Below, in pieces: positions 34,865 through 47,844 of a stretch of DNA of 64,000 nt. How positions within the stretch are numbered: position 1 is the first letter of the stretch; every line of letters begins with the position of its first letter. The translations under genes and the position numbers were made by a program. Under the pieces are notes generated by a model. It made no database searches and was not told where the DNA came from. It saw nothing but the letters and a program-made list of their open reading frames with translations. Source of the stretch: Gossypium raimondii (Eukaryota; Streptophyta; Magnoliopsida; Malvales; Malvaceae); assembly GCF_025698545.1 (NCBI RefSeq), contig NC_068569.1, positions 14,880,001 to 14,944,000 of the forward strand, read 5' to 3'.

Positions 34865-37040
34865 GAAGTAAAGGCAGCCATTTCTTCTTTTAAGTCCATA
34901 CAGACTGCGCTCCTACACATGCGTCTCTCTCAAAATATCCATAAAAGAAAAGCACAAAAAAACCTCTAGTTTCTGTAGTTTGGGGTCCCCAATGGGCAAA
35001 TGGTGCGGTTTTCTGTTTGGTTCTATCTCTAATATAATTCCACTTGAGAATGTATGGTTTGTCGTTTTCTGTTTGCTTTTGTCTCCTACCAATGAGAATA
35101 AAGCGGTTAGATGGAAAAAGAAACAAATAAACATTTAAATAGAAAGAAGCATAGACATAGCTATTTTCCTAATCAAGATGCTACATGATTGTCTATTCCC
35201 TTTTTTTCTAACCTTATCAACTTTTGGTTCTTGCCCCTCTCCCCATTTCAAATTTCAATGCTCTTTCTCCCAATCAAATTCGGCCCTACGGAGAGACCCA
35301 GCCCTCAGGTCAGCGGCTAATGGATTTCCCTCCCGCACTTCTTGTTCGACCTGTTCATATACTGTTACTGACTTGTATTTTCCCATTTGGTACAAAATCA
35401 CTGTTTGATGATATAATTAGCTATGATCATAGAATACTTTTTTCCACAAAAGAAGCTATGCATTTGGATTGGACAATCCCATGCAATTGGATGAAGGCTG
35501 GCGGCCCCATGGCCTTTGAAATATCTGCCAATATCCCTTCTGTTGCTTCTGTTTTGTGTTTCTAATTTTTTTAGAAGAGTTTAGCCACTGTTTTATTTTT
35601 ATGTTTCCTTATATTGTTATTTTTTTTATTTAAATTTAAATTAGTAGAAGGGATTGGTCAGAAATGAAGTGGTGATGAAAGAAGATAAATTTAGCATTCA
35701 GAATTAGCTATTAGTGACCGCACCTATGAAATTTAAAATTTAGATTTTGTACTATAAAAGTTTTTTCTTATTTAAAATATTAATTCAATCATAAATATCA
35801 AAATTTATCAACTTCAGGTATTGATTAGATTTTTTTTCATATGAAATATGTGATTAATGAAAAAATAAAATGTTAAATCGATAAATTTTAACAAAATTAC
35901 AAATAAAGATAAGGATTAAGCTACAAGTTTTAAAATAAAAAAAAATTAGATCTTAAATTTTAGATTTAAGAACATATACTAACCTTCACCTTCTAATAAG
36001 GCAAACAAGAAAAATAAGAAACGATAACTCTCACCCATGTTGACATAAGTTTTGTACTAATTGCGAATTATCATTCATAATTTAATGCTGGTTAATGAAT
36101 TCATACTGTTGGTTGCTTTAGTCATTAGTTATAATTTCATCGCAAGTTGGCCTAATTATTTGACGTGACATCGATTATTGCAAATTGACTTTCTTGATGA
36201 TCAGCTTCATTTTTTCCTTCAAACTTTGTCCTTTTACCCAAACGTTGTTTTATGTATTTTCAACTAAATAATTTAATATAAAATTTTGGATTTTTAAAAA
36301 CAAACACCGACGATATTATTAAAAGATAAATATAAGCTAAAAATTCAAAAATAATTCATCATATAATATAACAATATGAAATATGAAAGGAAAAAAGGGT
36401 TGAGAATAAAAAAAAAAAAACGTGAATAGACATATTAATTGGAGAAATATGTTGTATCTATTGGCTGCCTTTTCAAATTCAAATGTGGGTTTTTTCTGGG
36501 TGAGGTAAGAAGATCAAGCTAAATACAATTAGTTGTGGTAAGCTTTATAATGTTCGCCATTAGCGTCTTGTACTAATCTCTTAGTAATTTGTTTGGGTGG
36601 ACTATCGTAAATGCGTAATCTAATTGGGCCATAAATAGATGTCTAATATTATGTTGGTATAATGTGAAATTTACTAAAACAATACTTTTTATTCGTTCTA
36701 ATTTACAACAGTTTAATCGTCGTTTGGTTTAAAAATACTTTATTTATTTATTTACTTTGATTGCATGTCAAATTCTATCCCTAAAACGTAATTAAATTTG
36801 TAACGAAGACTAGATATTTGATTACCAAAGTTGTCATCTCCAAAATTTTTGCCCAGTTGCAAGAAAAAAATTTGTTACCAAAATCATGATATATATAAAT
36901 ATAAAACTATAATATCTTAATAATATTAATTAGTCACATTTTGTTAAATATTATTTTATTTAATAAAATGATTAATATAAATTTATATATTTTATTGAAA
37001 CAATATATTAACAAAAATTTTACTAAACTTTAAAATAATA
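34865..37040. other. Intergenic DNA downstream of FD
   Basis: Probable FD 3' untranslated region, then AT-rich DNA. Open frames at about 35178-35565 have no recognisable similarity and no codon bias I would trust. A poly-A tract lies at 36409-36420. Nothing else is seen. Confidence 0.45.
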
Positions 37041-38812
37041 GGCATTACCGGACAATACACAACTTTCATACTTTTAACTAATCACCTTATAAAATTTGAA
37101 TATTAAAACAAACACATCACCATAATGCCATACTATTTGACCGAATATAAGCATGCGCTCAAAATACTCATTATCAAGAATTATCATATGTTACTATTCA
37201 TTTGATCATTTTCCAAAGCTTGAACCAAATACAAGTGTATTTAATATTTATGTTTTTAACAATGTCTACTATCAACTTAACTCAAACATTTAACAAGGCA
37301 AAACATTTCAAGAACCAAACTTATATATCAAACATAATTTGCCTAAATCCTTAACTCATCACAAATATACATATATGCATAATACATAACAACCATTTTG
37401 ACCAACACTTTAACTCACCAAAATCGAATCCATACATGATAATATTACCTATCATGAAATATATAACAAGGTCATATACAATATTAACTCAATGATCTCA
37501 TATTCGACTAATACATAATTAAACTTATAACCAAAATTTTTATCATTTCCTTCTATAAACCAATACCAAAATCAAGCATAATTACTACTAAATTTTATAC
37601 CCTAAATACTATGTTTCAATCAACTTACATTTTATTTTACCATGCTAAACACGAACCAACTAACAACCCATTTATCAAACTCATAAGTACATTTGCCGAA
37701 TTACAAATAGCTCATAACCATCACGCATACATTATTTATCCTTGCCGAACATACATCTCTATAAAATTACTGGTTATTTCCAATTCAAATTACCAAAGTG
37801 ATTATACCATATTCAAATTCCTAATTCGTAGTATAAACCACACATACCAATTACAACCACAATGAACATTAACATAAACTAAGCAAATGATTTCGCATTT
37901 TAATCACCATTTCCGCACAGCAATTAAATCAAAATCATCACTTATACTTACCTCTTATGAACCGAATTTAACTATTATTACATCTAACAATATTACCTAT
38001 TTACCCAATCTTAAAACTCAAGATTCACAACATCAAGCATAATCCAAGTATCACATATACAAATAAATGCACATTACTATCGAAGCAAGCTTAAACCATG
38101 ATCAAAATTATATACTTAATTATCATTTTTAGCCATTTTTGATTGGCTCATACGTTCAAGTTCAAACTTATAAAATACCGAAACAGCCAATAGTGTGATA
38201 GACTTCGCTGACGATCCCTGAGCCTGTAACTAACTTTCAAAATCTCGGATATCGACGGACGATATAAAACGACTATTCAACTATTTTTGTTTTCCCCCGA
38301 TCCAAGTCTGATTTCTTTGGTTCTTGATCTTGAATTAAGCTTGATAGTTGCCGAAACCTAAAAAAAACATGAGAGATTTTCTTTCCTTGATGCAATCGGC
38401 CAACAAAGATGATAATGGCTTTATTTTATTTAATTATCATATAATTATTCATTTCCATATATAACCTTTATAATTTTATTTTCTTTAATTATCATATAAT
38501 TATTCATTTCCACTAACTCATGTCCATAAGTGCCCGTGCATGAATTAAATGGCCTAATTGCATCATAAATACCTCATGCTATAAAGACATCAACAATTCA
38601 ACCCTTACATATTTAGCTATCAACTTTTTCATCTTACTCAATTAAGCCTTTTTATTAAATCGGCACTCAAATGAAAAAATTAAAACACGTAAATTTCATG
38701 GATATAAATTCACACAGTATAAACAAAGCTAATAATATTTAAATATTTTTTTGACTCGGATTTGTGGTCTCAAAACCACTGTTCCGATTAGGGTCGAAAC
38801 CGGACTATTACA
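37041..38812 (-). mobile_element. Gypsy-type LTR (fossil)
   Basis: Read on the minus strand, the block starts TGTAATAGTCCGGTTTCGAC at 38812 and runs to about 37041, where GGCATTACCGGAC marks the 3' part. This start and the GGCATTACC end phrase are typical of Malvaceae gypsy LTRs. The interior is AT-rich and non-coding. No gag-pol region adjoins it. It is about 1.8 kb and broken or solo. Confidence 0.5.
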
Positions 38813-39936
38813 CTCAACACTTACCATATACATTAAATAAAAATTATAACAATTAATAACTAGCTTCAGATTATAAAAATACAAACCAAAAATTTCGAGC
38901 TATTCCTCGTCGACTTTATCTTTCCCTTTTTTAGTCGAGGATTCCGGTACGACGTTAGCTACGAAATTAAAACAATTAAAATTCACCAATACAACACAAT
39001 TCAATTTCATATTGAATATTTCAATATTTACTCAATATAATTTCATATTGAATATTTCAATATTTACTCAATCTTTGTCTAAATTTCAATTTAGTCCCTA
39101 AACCGAGACTAACTTTATTTCTTTACAATTAATTCTATATTTTCACACAAATTTCACTTTAAACTAAATTTAACTCTCTAATTTCACTTACATCCCTAAA
39201 TTTTTAAATTTTCACAATTTAGTCCCTATTACTCAAATTTTACAATTTTATTCTACAATTCAACCCTTTTTCATTTCTAACTTAAAATCTATCATTTAAT
39301 CCCTACTACTAAAATTATTCAACAAAGACATCACTTAAAAACTCAATAATTTCTAAAATTTTGACATGGGTCGGGTAATATTTAATACCGGGATTTCAAA
39401 AACATAAAAATTACAAGAAAAGGGACTAAATTGACTAACCAATTGAGCTTTAAACAATTGAAACCCTGGCTTTCTCCTTTTCCTTCTTTCTTTCCTTTTT
39501 CTTTCTGTTTCTTTTCACTTTGTTTCTTTTCTTTTCTATTTCTATTTCTATTTCTATTTCTTTTATTTTGTTTTATTATACATTAATTTATTATATAATA
39601 TAATATATATACTTAATACTTAAAAGGAATTTATTTTATAATATATATGATAAATTCACAAATATCTTACTTATGCCACCTCATTTAATTCCAATGGAAT
39701 AATTGCTTCTTTAGTCCCTTTAATTTTCCTTTAATTTATAATTCAACTTTTACCCTATATACAATTTAGTCATTTTACCTAATTACTCTTAATTCATGCA
39801 AATTCACCTAACCAAAACCTAATTAACCCCACAACTAACTTCGTAAATATTTCTAATAAATATTTGACAAGCCTAATTTACAATAACGAAATTTTGTAAA
39901 TATATTTTCTAACACCCATGACTATCGGATTGTTAC
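38813..39936 (-). mobile_element. Second gypsy-type LTR fragment (fossil)
   Basis: On the minus strand the block begins TGTAACAATCCGATAGTCAT at 39936 and continues with repeated TTTAGGGACTAAATTG phrases and AATTTCGTAGCTAACGTCG, sequence I associate with the 5' half of gypsy LTRs. It breaks off at 38813, where the other LTR abuts. A 35-base direct duplication lies at about 39001-39070. It has no coding region. Confidence 0.45.
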
Positions 39937-39974
39937 AGAAATTGTGGAAGTAAACAATTGTACAATCGTCGATA

Positions 39975-40222
39975 TGTTCGACTAGCGCTGGGTGTAATCT
40001 TTGTCAGCTTGTCTGACTAGTGCTGGGCACACAACCGTCGGTTAGTTCAACTAGCGCTGGGCGCAATCACCATTGGTTGATCCAACTGGAGCTGGGCTCA
40101 CAATTATTATCGTCGGTATACCCGACTAGCACTGGGTGCAAATATTGTTGGTTTATCCAACTAGAGCTGGGCTCACCTTCATTACCGTCAGTTAATTCGA
40201 CTAGCGCTGGGCGCAACCTTTT
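39975..40222 (+). repeat. Minisatellite of CTAGCGCTGGGC units
   Basis: About seven diverged units of 35-45 bases, each with a (G)ACTAGCGCTGGGCGCA-like core followed by a variable spacer containing TTGGTTNATCC or GTCGGTTAATTC. Every second unit carries the GAGCTGGGCTCA variant of the core, so a dimeric higher-order unit is suggested. Confidence 0.7.
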
Positions 40223-40924
40223 CTGCAGTTTACCGCTAGGCACCAAGTGCCACATAGCTAATAGATCTTACGATAAGGTTACTTAAATTATTGAAAGAAT
40301 TGAAATCTTAATTGGTTAAGTTAGAATTTCATATTAATGGTGATTGGAATTGTGTTCAGCTAATAAATAGAACCTCTTAATGATAAATTGATTTACATGT
40401 TGCAGGTTGGATAAATAGTAGAATCGGACTCGGCATCCCGCAAGAATCTCGTACTCAATGTTGGTGATGTTTCCTTTTTGTGTTTTTGGCATGTACCTAG
40501 GATGCAAATTTAATGTTAGCATCCTTTTTGTTTATTGAGCTTTAGAGTACATGATTTTGCAAGTCTCAATAATTGTAAATACATGTTTGAAGTCTTATGC
40601 TATCTTGAAAGTAATGTTTTCTTAAATGAATTGGTCATTTTGGTGATTCATCTAGGTTGGTTGTTGATAGGTAAAGTGAAACAAATTCTTACCACTTGGG
40701 TTGTGAATTGGATAGGAATGATATATGTAGGTTGTGACTTTAGCAAATTCAATGGTTGTATGTGATGATGTTACATGTTTTAAGCTTGATTTTGGGTTGG
40801 TTTGAATGCCTACTATATCATGGTCATATGCATATTGTTGAGTCGAGGTTGGTATCAATTTGGGTGAGAAATATGGCTTGGAAAATGACCTATTTTTATC
40901 CACACGGGCAGAGACACGGTGTGT

Positions 40925-41040
40925 ATCTCAGCCGTGTGTGACACACAGCCAGGTAACACGGTCGTGTGTGACACACGGCCAGGTAACACGGTCGTGTGTG
41001 ACACATGGTCAGGTAACACGGCTGTGTGTCCCCTGTAACT
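40925..41040 (+). repeat. 30-base tandem repeat with CGTGTGTGACACAC core
   Basis: Three full and two partial copies of a 30-base unit, roughly GTGTGTGACACACGGCCAGG followed by TAACACGGTC. Further ACACGG/CGTGTG phrases continue to 41210 without strict periodicity. The unit is itself palindromic around GTGTGTGACACAC. Confidence 0.75.
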
Positions 41041-42544
41041 TCTATAGAAAACAAGTCAGTAGCTTCACACGGCCAAGCCACATGCCCGTGTGCTAGGCCG
41101 TGTGGCACAAGTCAGTATACCCTCCAATTTTCACACGGCCTGACACACGGGCGTGTGAGGCCATTTCGAATGCCCACACAGCTTGGCCGCACGGGCATGT
41201 GTCCCCTGTACCTTTGAAAAAAAATTCCATGTTTTTTCGAAAAAAATTCCTTTAGTACCTAGTTTAGCCCTGAACTATTTTTACTGTTTATTTTGGGCCT
41301 CGAGGGCCCATATTAGGGACTACATGATTGATTGTGATTGATTTTGACTTGAATATTATATGACCTGAAATGCTTGAAATTATGTATGTTTGATCAGTAA
41401 TACTCCGTAACCCTACTCCGGCGACGGATACGGGTTTAGGGTGGTGTTACAACTAGTTTGTAAAGTATAATTGTTAGTTTCTGAATATAGTGACTAAAGT
41501 GCACAAATTTCAAAATTTATGTTAAATTTCTATAAATATAGATAATAGAGGGTTGTAGAAGGTTGAATTTGAGATCGATTACGAAACCAACTTAAAATTG
41601 AAAGTTATGACAATTTTGATTTTACGAACTAAATTGAATAAAATCCAAAATTTTAGAGAGCATTCGAAAGATAAAATTGCACTGACTCATGCAAAATAGG
41701 GGATATTATAAACTGTAAGAAATTGATAAATTGAATCGAATTTTTGTATAGATCGAGAATTGAACCGAATCAAGGATAACTGGGAAAAAGATAAAATTTT
41801 TTATTAATCCTTACGTTTCAACTTGTTTGCTAATTTAGTCATGTAAGTTCATAGGGTGTAGTTAATATGTTATTATTAATTAATTTAAAACTATATGTTT
41901 CATCATTTATTGTATATTATTTTTAAATATTTATATTTTAAATTTGTTATTTTTATATTTGTACATGTATAATAAAATTTTTAGTAATAATAAAACAATA
42001 ACAAAGGTCGATTTTGGCAACCGATCATCATCCATATAACCGATCTCCACGCTAAATAAGCAGCAAAAAAAAAAAAGAGGGAGAAAAACGGGACTTGGCT
42101 TGGAGAATTAAAAAGCAGAACCAAAGTAGTTAGAGGGCCAAAAAGGAAAAACGGGAAAATGGAAAGAAAGGGAAGCGATGCAGCTTCGGGAATGGATCTT
42201 TGCATTTATAGGTTTAGCGTATACATATATTTATATACATTAATACGGTTGCGTGCATGAGAATGTTTATATGTTCGCAGGTCGAAACTAGGGAGGTTGA
42301 CAGGTGCTCAACACTCTAAAATGGGTAGTTTTTTTTATTTAGATTTTTTAAAATTTTAAAATAGTAAAAATAAAATTTTACTTTCGTCTCTCTAAAAATA
42401 TAAAAATTTGATTTAATTTTTAAAAATTTATAAAGATATAGGTTATTAAAATGATAAAATTGTATTTTTACTATAGTAAAAGTTACAATTTAATTTTGGT
42501 CCCTCCTAAAAAAATTATAATTTCACCTCATATATACCAAAGAA

Positions 42545-43856
42545 AATTTAAGGAAATAGATGGATTTTTGAGAGATAGTGTGAAAGTGTTTTCTGCACAG
42601 GTGGTAGGAAATCGCGCCTAGTTGGACATATTTTCCTTTTAAATCTCATGTTTTGACTTTTTTTTAACATAGTTTTTTTGGTTAGATGGTTAAATGTTAA
42701 TGGGTTTGTTTTTGAGTTTAGGTTCGGTTTATCTCCCACTTACATTTGTATTTTTATTTCATGTTGTTTTAAGTTTTTTATTATTTTTAATTAATGTTTT
42801 TAACATATTATCTCCCTTGGTTAAATAATAATGATTTTATCTTTGAATCTCGGGTTTAATTCCTCCTCTTCTAAACACATTTGTAATTTTTATTTCATGT
42901 TTTTAATAAATAAATATATTATTTTCAATCTTTTTATTTTTAATTCATCTTTTAATTAATATATCTTTTATTAATAATATCAAATTATTTTTTCAAATAT
43001 CATTATTTTTAGTAAATATAATTTTATATGTGTAATGTTTATTTTTCAATCAATATCATGAGTGTAGTAAATTCTAGTATTATATATTTTGTATGTGTAT
43101 TTAAAATGTTTCACATATAAACATAATGATATTTGAAATAATTAATAAAATATTTGAAATATCATACCCACAATGTAGATGAAAAATAATGATATTTGAA
43201 ATATTTTACATATAAAATAATAATTAATTTGAAAAATTATTTCATCTTATAATATTAAAATCACCATACTCACAATATACATAGAGAAAATAAATATTTG
43301 ACATATAAATTTTATAAAGAAAAACATCAAAAGATATTTTTATTAGAATTAGCTTATGTTTATATTATATATAAAGGAGTTATTAATTTCAAATAATTTT
43401 ATTATATAATTACATATTTATTATTTGATTTTATGAATAAAAGATTTATTAATTAAAAGATGAATTAAAAATAATATATTTATTAATTAAAAACATGAAT
43501 TATAAATTATAAATATGTTTAGAAGAGGAGGAATTGAATCTAAGATCCAAGGATAAAATTATTATTATTTAACTATTTAAGCAAAGGAGTTGATGTTAAA
43601 AAATTAATTAAAAATATAAAAACTTATAACAATATGAAATAAAAATATAAATATGAGTGAGAAAGAAATCGAACTAAGATTCAAAGACAAAAACTATTAA
43701 CATTTAACCATCTCACAACAAAATCTAAATACATTAAAAAAAATCAAAAAATGAGATTTAAAGGGAAAATATGTCCAGCTAGGCACGTTTTCCTACCATT
43801 TATGCAGGACCTGCTTTCACGCTCTCTTTAAAATCTGACCATTTCTCTAAATTAAC
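42545..43856. mobile_element. 1.3 kb fold-back transposon with ~430-base inverted arms
   Basis: The left arm (about 42545-42985) and right arm (about 43425-43856) are imperfect inverted copies over their full length. Matching landmarks are TGGTAGGAAA.CG.GCCTAG, CATATTTTCC, AGATGGTTAAATGTTAAT, TTCCTCCTCTTCTAAACA and TTCATCTTTTAATTAAT. The roughly 440-base centre is extremely AT-rich and itself partly palindromic. No frame of useful length is present. The structure fits a non-autonomous fold-back or Mutator-like element with long terminal inverted repeats. Confidence 0.7.
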
Positions 43857-44244
43857 AAGAAATTGACATATATGATTAATTTAGCTTTAATATTTATTAA
43901 ATGCATTAAGGTTTTTAATAAAATTTAAGAAATTTATTTGTTTACAAAGTGATTTTAAAGATGTATGTATGAAATTAAATGACATCATCTGCGGGTGCTA
44001 ATATCTTTCAAAATTGTTTCATCTTTTCTCATACAAGATATGTTTTATCTTATAAATTGAGGTTGTTGGTTTAAACTTTGGAGGGGATATTACTAAACTT
44101 CGAACATAAAATGGACATAAAAAGTAGAAAAGAAATGTTTTTCAGGTGAGCAATTCAACTGAATAAAGAAATGTTTTCAATTTAAAATTCATCGTCTAGA
44201 AACAGTTACGAGTAGGACAAATACCTTTACTATTAGATGCTGAC

Positions 44245-44252
44245 TATATATA
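44245..44252 (+). promoter_or_regulatory. Possible TATA box of the subtilase gene
   Basis: TATATATA about 200 bases before the start codon. The distance is on the long side, so the leader would be about 170 bases. Confidence 0.3.
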
Positions 44253-44451
44253 GAAATATTATCTCCCTCTACCATTGAGCTCTTAATTCCCAAACCAATC
44301 ATGGCCCCTGGCCCCTGCTTACCACCGCACTTTGGGTGGATGAAACTATTTGCTGATTCGAAGTGCGTGCATACACGACTTCCAGTTCTTCACTAGACTA
44401 GGTGGATAAAACCCATTTTGAGCCACTTTCAGATTCTCAGTTGACAATACC

Positions 44452-47400
44452 ATGAAGCCCCTTATTACCTTTATTTTCAGTTTGACGTCTTTTTTCTTCT
44501 GTGTCTCTCTGTTGTCAGAACCTGGAGCAGCTGCCGCACACAACGATGGTGTTTACATTGTTTACATGGGCGCACCGGCTTCGCTTAAGGGTTCATTAAA
44601 GGATGATCATGCTCAACTCCTAGATTCATTGTTAAAACGGTGAATACATACTTTCTACCCTCCCTTTTTTTTTTTATATATATATATTTGAATTAGTTAC
44701 GGATCCCATCCCCTTTGCCATTGATGCTTCACCATGTGCTCAGGAAACAGGATGCCCTGATACACAACTACAAAAGTGGTTTCTCTGGGTTTGCAGCACA
44801 TCTATCAGCTGAAGAGGCTCGTTCAATTGCTGAGAAACCAGGAGTTGTATCAGTCTTCCCCGACCCTGTGTTACAACTCCATACTACCCGATCATGGGAT
44901 TTCTTGAAGTATGAAACTTCGGTGATGATTGAATCAAATCCGAGCTCAGATTCAAACTCAACGGATGCCATCATTGGTATCCTAGATACAGGTGAAACTT
45001 TTCACCCATATATAGAAATGAGTATCACATCACGATGCCTCATTTTTGTTGTTACAATGTTTGCTATCACGCAATTCGCATGGCAATTTTCACTTTTAAA
45101 ATTTATATTTACTAACTTGAAGCAATTCAAGGAAATAGGAATTTGGCCAGAGTCGGAGAGTTTTAATGACGAGACCATGGGTCCAATTCCGTTAAGATGG
45201 AACGGTACTTGCGCCAACGGACAGGATTCCAGCACCTTCAACTGCAACAAGTATCCTCTTACCCATATGACTAAACTATTACCACAGTTTTATTGTTGTC
45301 GCAATTAAGGTTTGTTTTGCAACAGAAAGATAATTGGAGCAAGATCGTACGGTGCTGGCGAAAACAAGTCCCGTACGCCAAGGGATATGATGGGGCACGG
45401 CACTCATGTGGCGTCCACTGCAGCGGGAGTTGAGGTCAAGGATGTATCTTACTATGGACTGGCGGCTGGGACGGCCAAGGGTGGATCCCCGGGGTCAAGA
45501 TTAGCTATATATCAAGTATTTTCCTCTCAAAACGGAAGCCATGGATCCACTGTATTAGCAGCATTTGATGATGCGATTGCTGACGGGGTTGATGTGCTAT
45601 CACTGTCCTTTGGATCATCGTCATTTCTAGAGCAAGAATTTATAAACGATCCAATTGCCCTTGGAGCATTCCATGCGGTGCAGAATGGGATTACTGTGGT
45701 TTGCTCCGCGGGAAACGATGGACCGAACCCTGGATCGGTTGTGAACTCTGCACCTTGGATCTTAACTGTAGCCGCCACCACGATTGACCGGGTTTTTGAG
45801 TCTGATGTTGTCCTGGGGAACAATAAAGTAATTAAGGTAATCACATCCTCCTTGGATCCTTTTCTGGACTTCTGATGTCGGATTTGGTCATGCATCTTCT
45901 TACTGATATGCAGGGCACAGGTATTAATTTCGCCAGCATTCAAAATTCTCCTGTGTACCCAATTATATATGCAAAATCAGCCAAGAAAAGTGGAGTAGAC
46001 GAAAATGCAACAAGGTGCCTAATAATTGAAGCAAATTTGTTCAAGCAATTTGCACCCTAAATGATCGGTTATTCCGTGTTCTGTTGTTCAGGAACTGCGA
46101 ACCAAATTCGATGGACCAAGAAATTATCAAAGGAAAGATTGTTGTCTGTGACAATGAAGATTCATTGTATCCACAGAGAAATAAACAAGATGAAGTGAAG
46201 AAACTTGGAGGTATTGGGGTAATCTTGATTGACGATGAATTAAGAGGCGTCGCATTCAATTTCGGTACATTTCCAATGACTGTGATCAGTTCAAAAGATG
46301 GTGCTAAGGTTCTTTCCTATATCAACTCAACAAAGTAATACAGCTACTCATCTCAAATGCAACTCAAGACTGAATTTAATTCAATGTTTCAATCTACTTA
46401 CCATTTGCCTGTTTTGAGATTTGTAGAAATCCAGTTGCCACGATCTTGCCTACGACAGCACCGACAAATTATAAACCGGCACCTACTATAGCATATTTCT
46501 CATCTAGAGGCCCTTCCACCATCCCAAAGAATATTCTTAAGGCAAATCCTTCTCTGTCTTATTTCACAGCACTTTGTTTCTTCCTAAGCTAATATTGATA
46601 AAGCTATACCAAATGGGTTGCATGTCGCAGCCTGATATCGCGGCACCTGGAGTGAATATTCTTGCAGCATGGATAGGGAATGACACGGTTCAGACACTAA
46701 AAGGCAAAGACCCGCCACTGTATAATGTGCTCTCAGGAACTTCCATGGCATGTCCTCATGTTTCCGGGATTGCCGCAGCAGTTAAATCAAGAAACCCTAC
46801 ATGGAGTCCCTCCGTAATCAGGTCAGCCATTATGACAACAGGTGAGGAACTCAAAATGCAAATCTAGGCTTGCATTTACATGGTAACGTCTGGAACTTTT
46901 GACTAAGCTATGAGTCTATGACTGCTTTCAACCAATTTACAGCGGCTCAAACAAATAATATGAAAGCCCCAATTACGACCGAGAAAGGTACAGCAGCAAC
47001 GCCTTATGATTTTGGTGCAGGAGAAGTAAGCACCACAGGACCATTGCAACCTGGCCTAGTTTACGAGACTACTGCTATTGACTACCTGAATTTCCTATGC
47101 TACCATGGTTATAATATAGCTACGATAAAAATTATGGCCAACACTATCCCAGATGGGTTTACATGCCCAGAGGAGTCAAGCATTGATCTTATATCCAACA
47201 TCAATTATCCATCAATAGCAATTTCCAATTTCGATGAAAAAGCAGGAAGGAGAGTGAACAGAACCCTTACAAACGTTGCCGGAAATGCCAAAATGGAAGA
47301 TGCTAAAACAGTGTATAACATAAGCATTGATGCACCTGCAGGTCTTGATGTTCAAGTGGTCCCAGATAAACTGCACTTCAGTAAAATTGATGAAAAGTCA

Positions 47401-47544
47401 TCGTATCAAGTGAGTTTCTCAGCCGCAAATCCGCTCAAAAAAGATGTATTTGGATCCATAACATGGTCGAACGGAAGATACAAGGTCAGAAGTACATTTG
47501 CTCTAAGCAGTAAAAGTGGTAGCGTAGCGTTGGATAAAAAATAG
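44452..47544 (+). CDS. SBT5.2: Subtilisin-like serine protease, SBT5.2/CRSP-like
   Basis: Nine exons close into 776 residues: 44452-44639, 44744-44991, 45139-45250, 45326-45836, 45914-46014, 46092-46334, 46427-46541, 46631-46841 and 46943-47544. The layout is signal peptide (1-28), inhibitor I9 propeptide (about 34-110, VYIVYMGAP to [11 protein letters not shown]), S8 catalytic domain with inserted PA domain, and fibronectin-III-like tail. The active site is D144 (ILDTG), H207 (GHGTHVAS), oxyanion N313 (SAGNDGP) and S544 ([11 protein letters not shown]). The group includes Arabidopsis SBT5.2 (At1g20160), the CO2-response secreted protease that processes EPF2 to restrict stomata. Intron 7 has a GC instead of GT donor; the other introns are GT-AG. 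It is the only complete subtilase in the window, whereas Arabidopsis has two neighbours (At1g20150 and At1g20160). Confidence 0.94.
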
Positions 47545-47844
47545 CAGGATCGACAAGTTCTGAGTTGCACTGTAATAAACATGAATCGAAGCTCTTTAAC
47601 TTGACTTTAAGCAGGATCTCTGTTTTCCTACATGTTCCACTTCAATGTAGCAAAATCGTATCCAGAAATACAGGCTGGTAATTAATGAAGAAGAAATTAT
47701 TAAAATTAAAACGACCGGAAGAAACATAAAAGTTGAAGAAGGCCAGGAAAAACAGAGAAGAACAACCCCATGCATATTGAAAATTTAAAAAAAAGAAAAA
47801 ACGAAATAAAGGAAGAAAGCTATGTTCAATTCAATTGAGATTGT

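Larger units (their letters stand above)
39937..41451 (+). mobile_element. Third gypsy-type LTR with minisatellites (fossil)
   Basis: The block ends with GGCGACGGATACGGGTTTAG and GGTGTTACA at 41451, the usual 3' LTR end in Malvaceae gypsy elements. AATCGGACTCGGCATCCCGC near 40423 also fits the LTR. It carries two minisatellites: one of CTAGCGCTGGGC units at its left end and one of ACACGGCCAGGTAACACGGT units near 40930-41035. It has no gag-pol and is a remnant. The open frames over the arrays are by-products of the repeats. Confidence 0.55.
41452..44451. other. Intergenic DNA upstream of the subtilase gene
   Basis: No gene. It holds a repeat-like AT-rich stretch (42290-42540) with LTR-type phrases such as TTTAATTTTGGTCCCTCC. 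It also holds a large fold-back element at 42545-43856 (listed separately) and the subtilase promoter at the right end. Confidence 0.45.

Noticed and set aside
35178-35565. Overlapping 76- and 113-codon frames downstream of FD
   Set aside because: No recognisable domain, no splice-consistent neighbours; probably chance frames in FD 3' flanking DNA.
39975-40222. Regular repeats with spacers, resembling a CRISPR array
   Set aside because: The host is a plant; the units are diverged and the spacers are also related to each other. It is a minisatellite inside an LTR.
40860-41217. Frames of 60-80 codons on both strands over the ACACGG repeats
   Set aside because: They arise from the tandem repeat itself, which stays open in several frames.
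42548-42739. 63-codon minus-strand frame
   Set aside because: It lies inside the left arm of the fold-back element and has no protein-like features.
45527-45943. 138-codon minus-strand frame
   Set aside because: Antisense shadow of subtilase exon 4.
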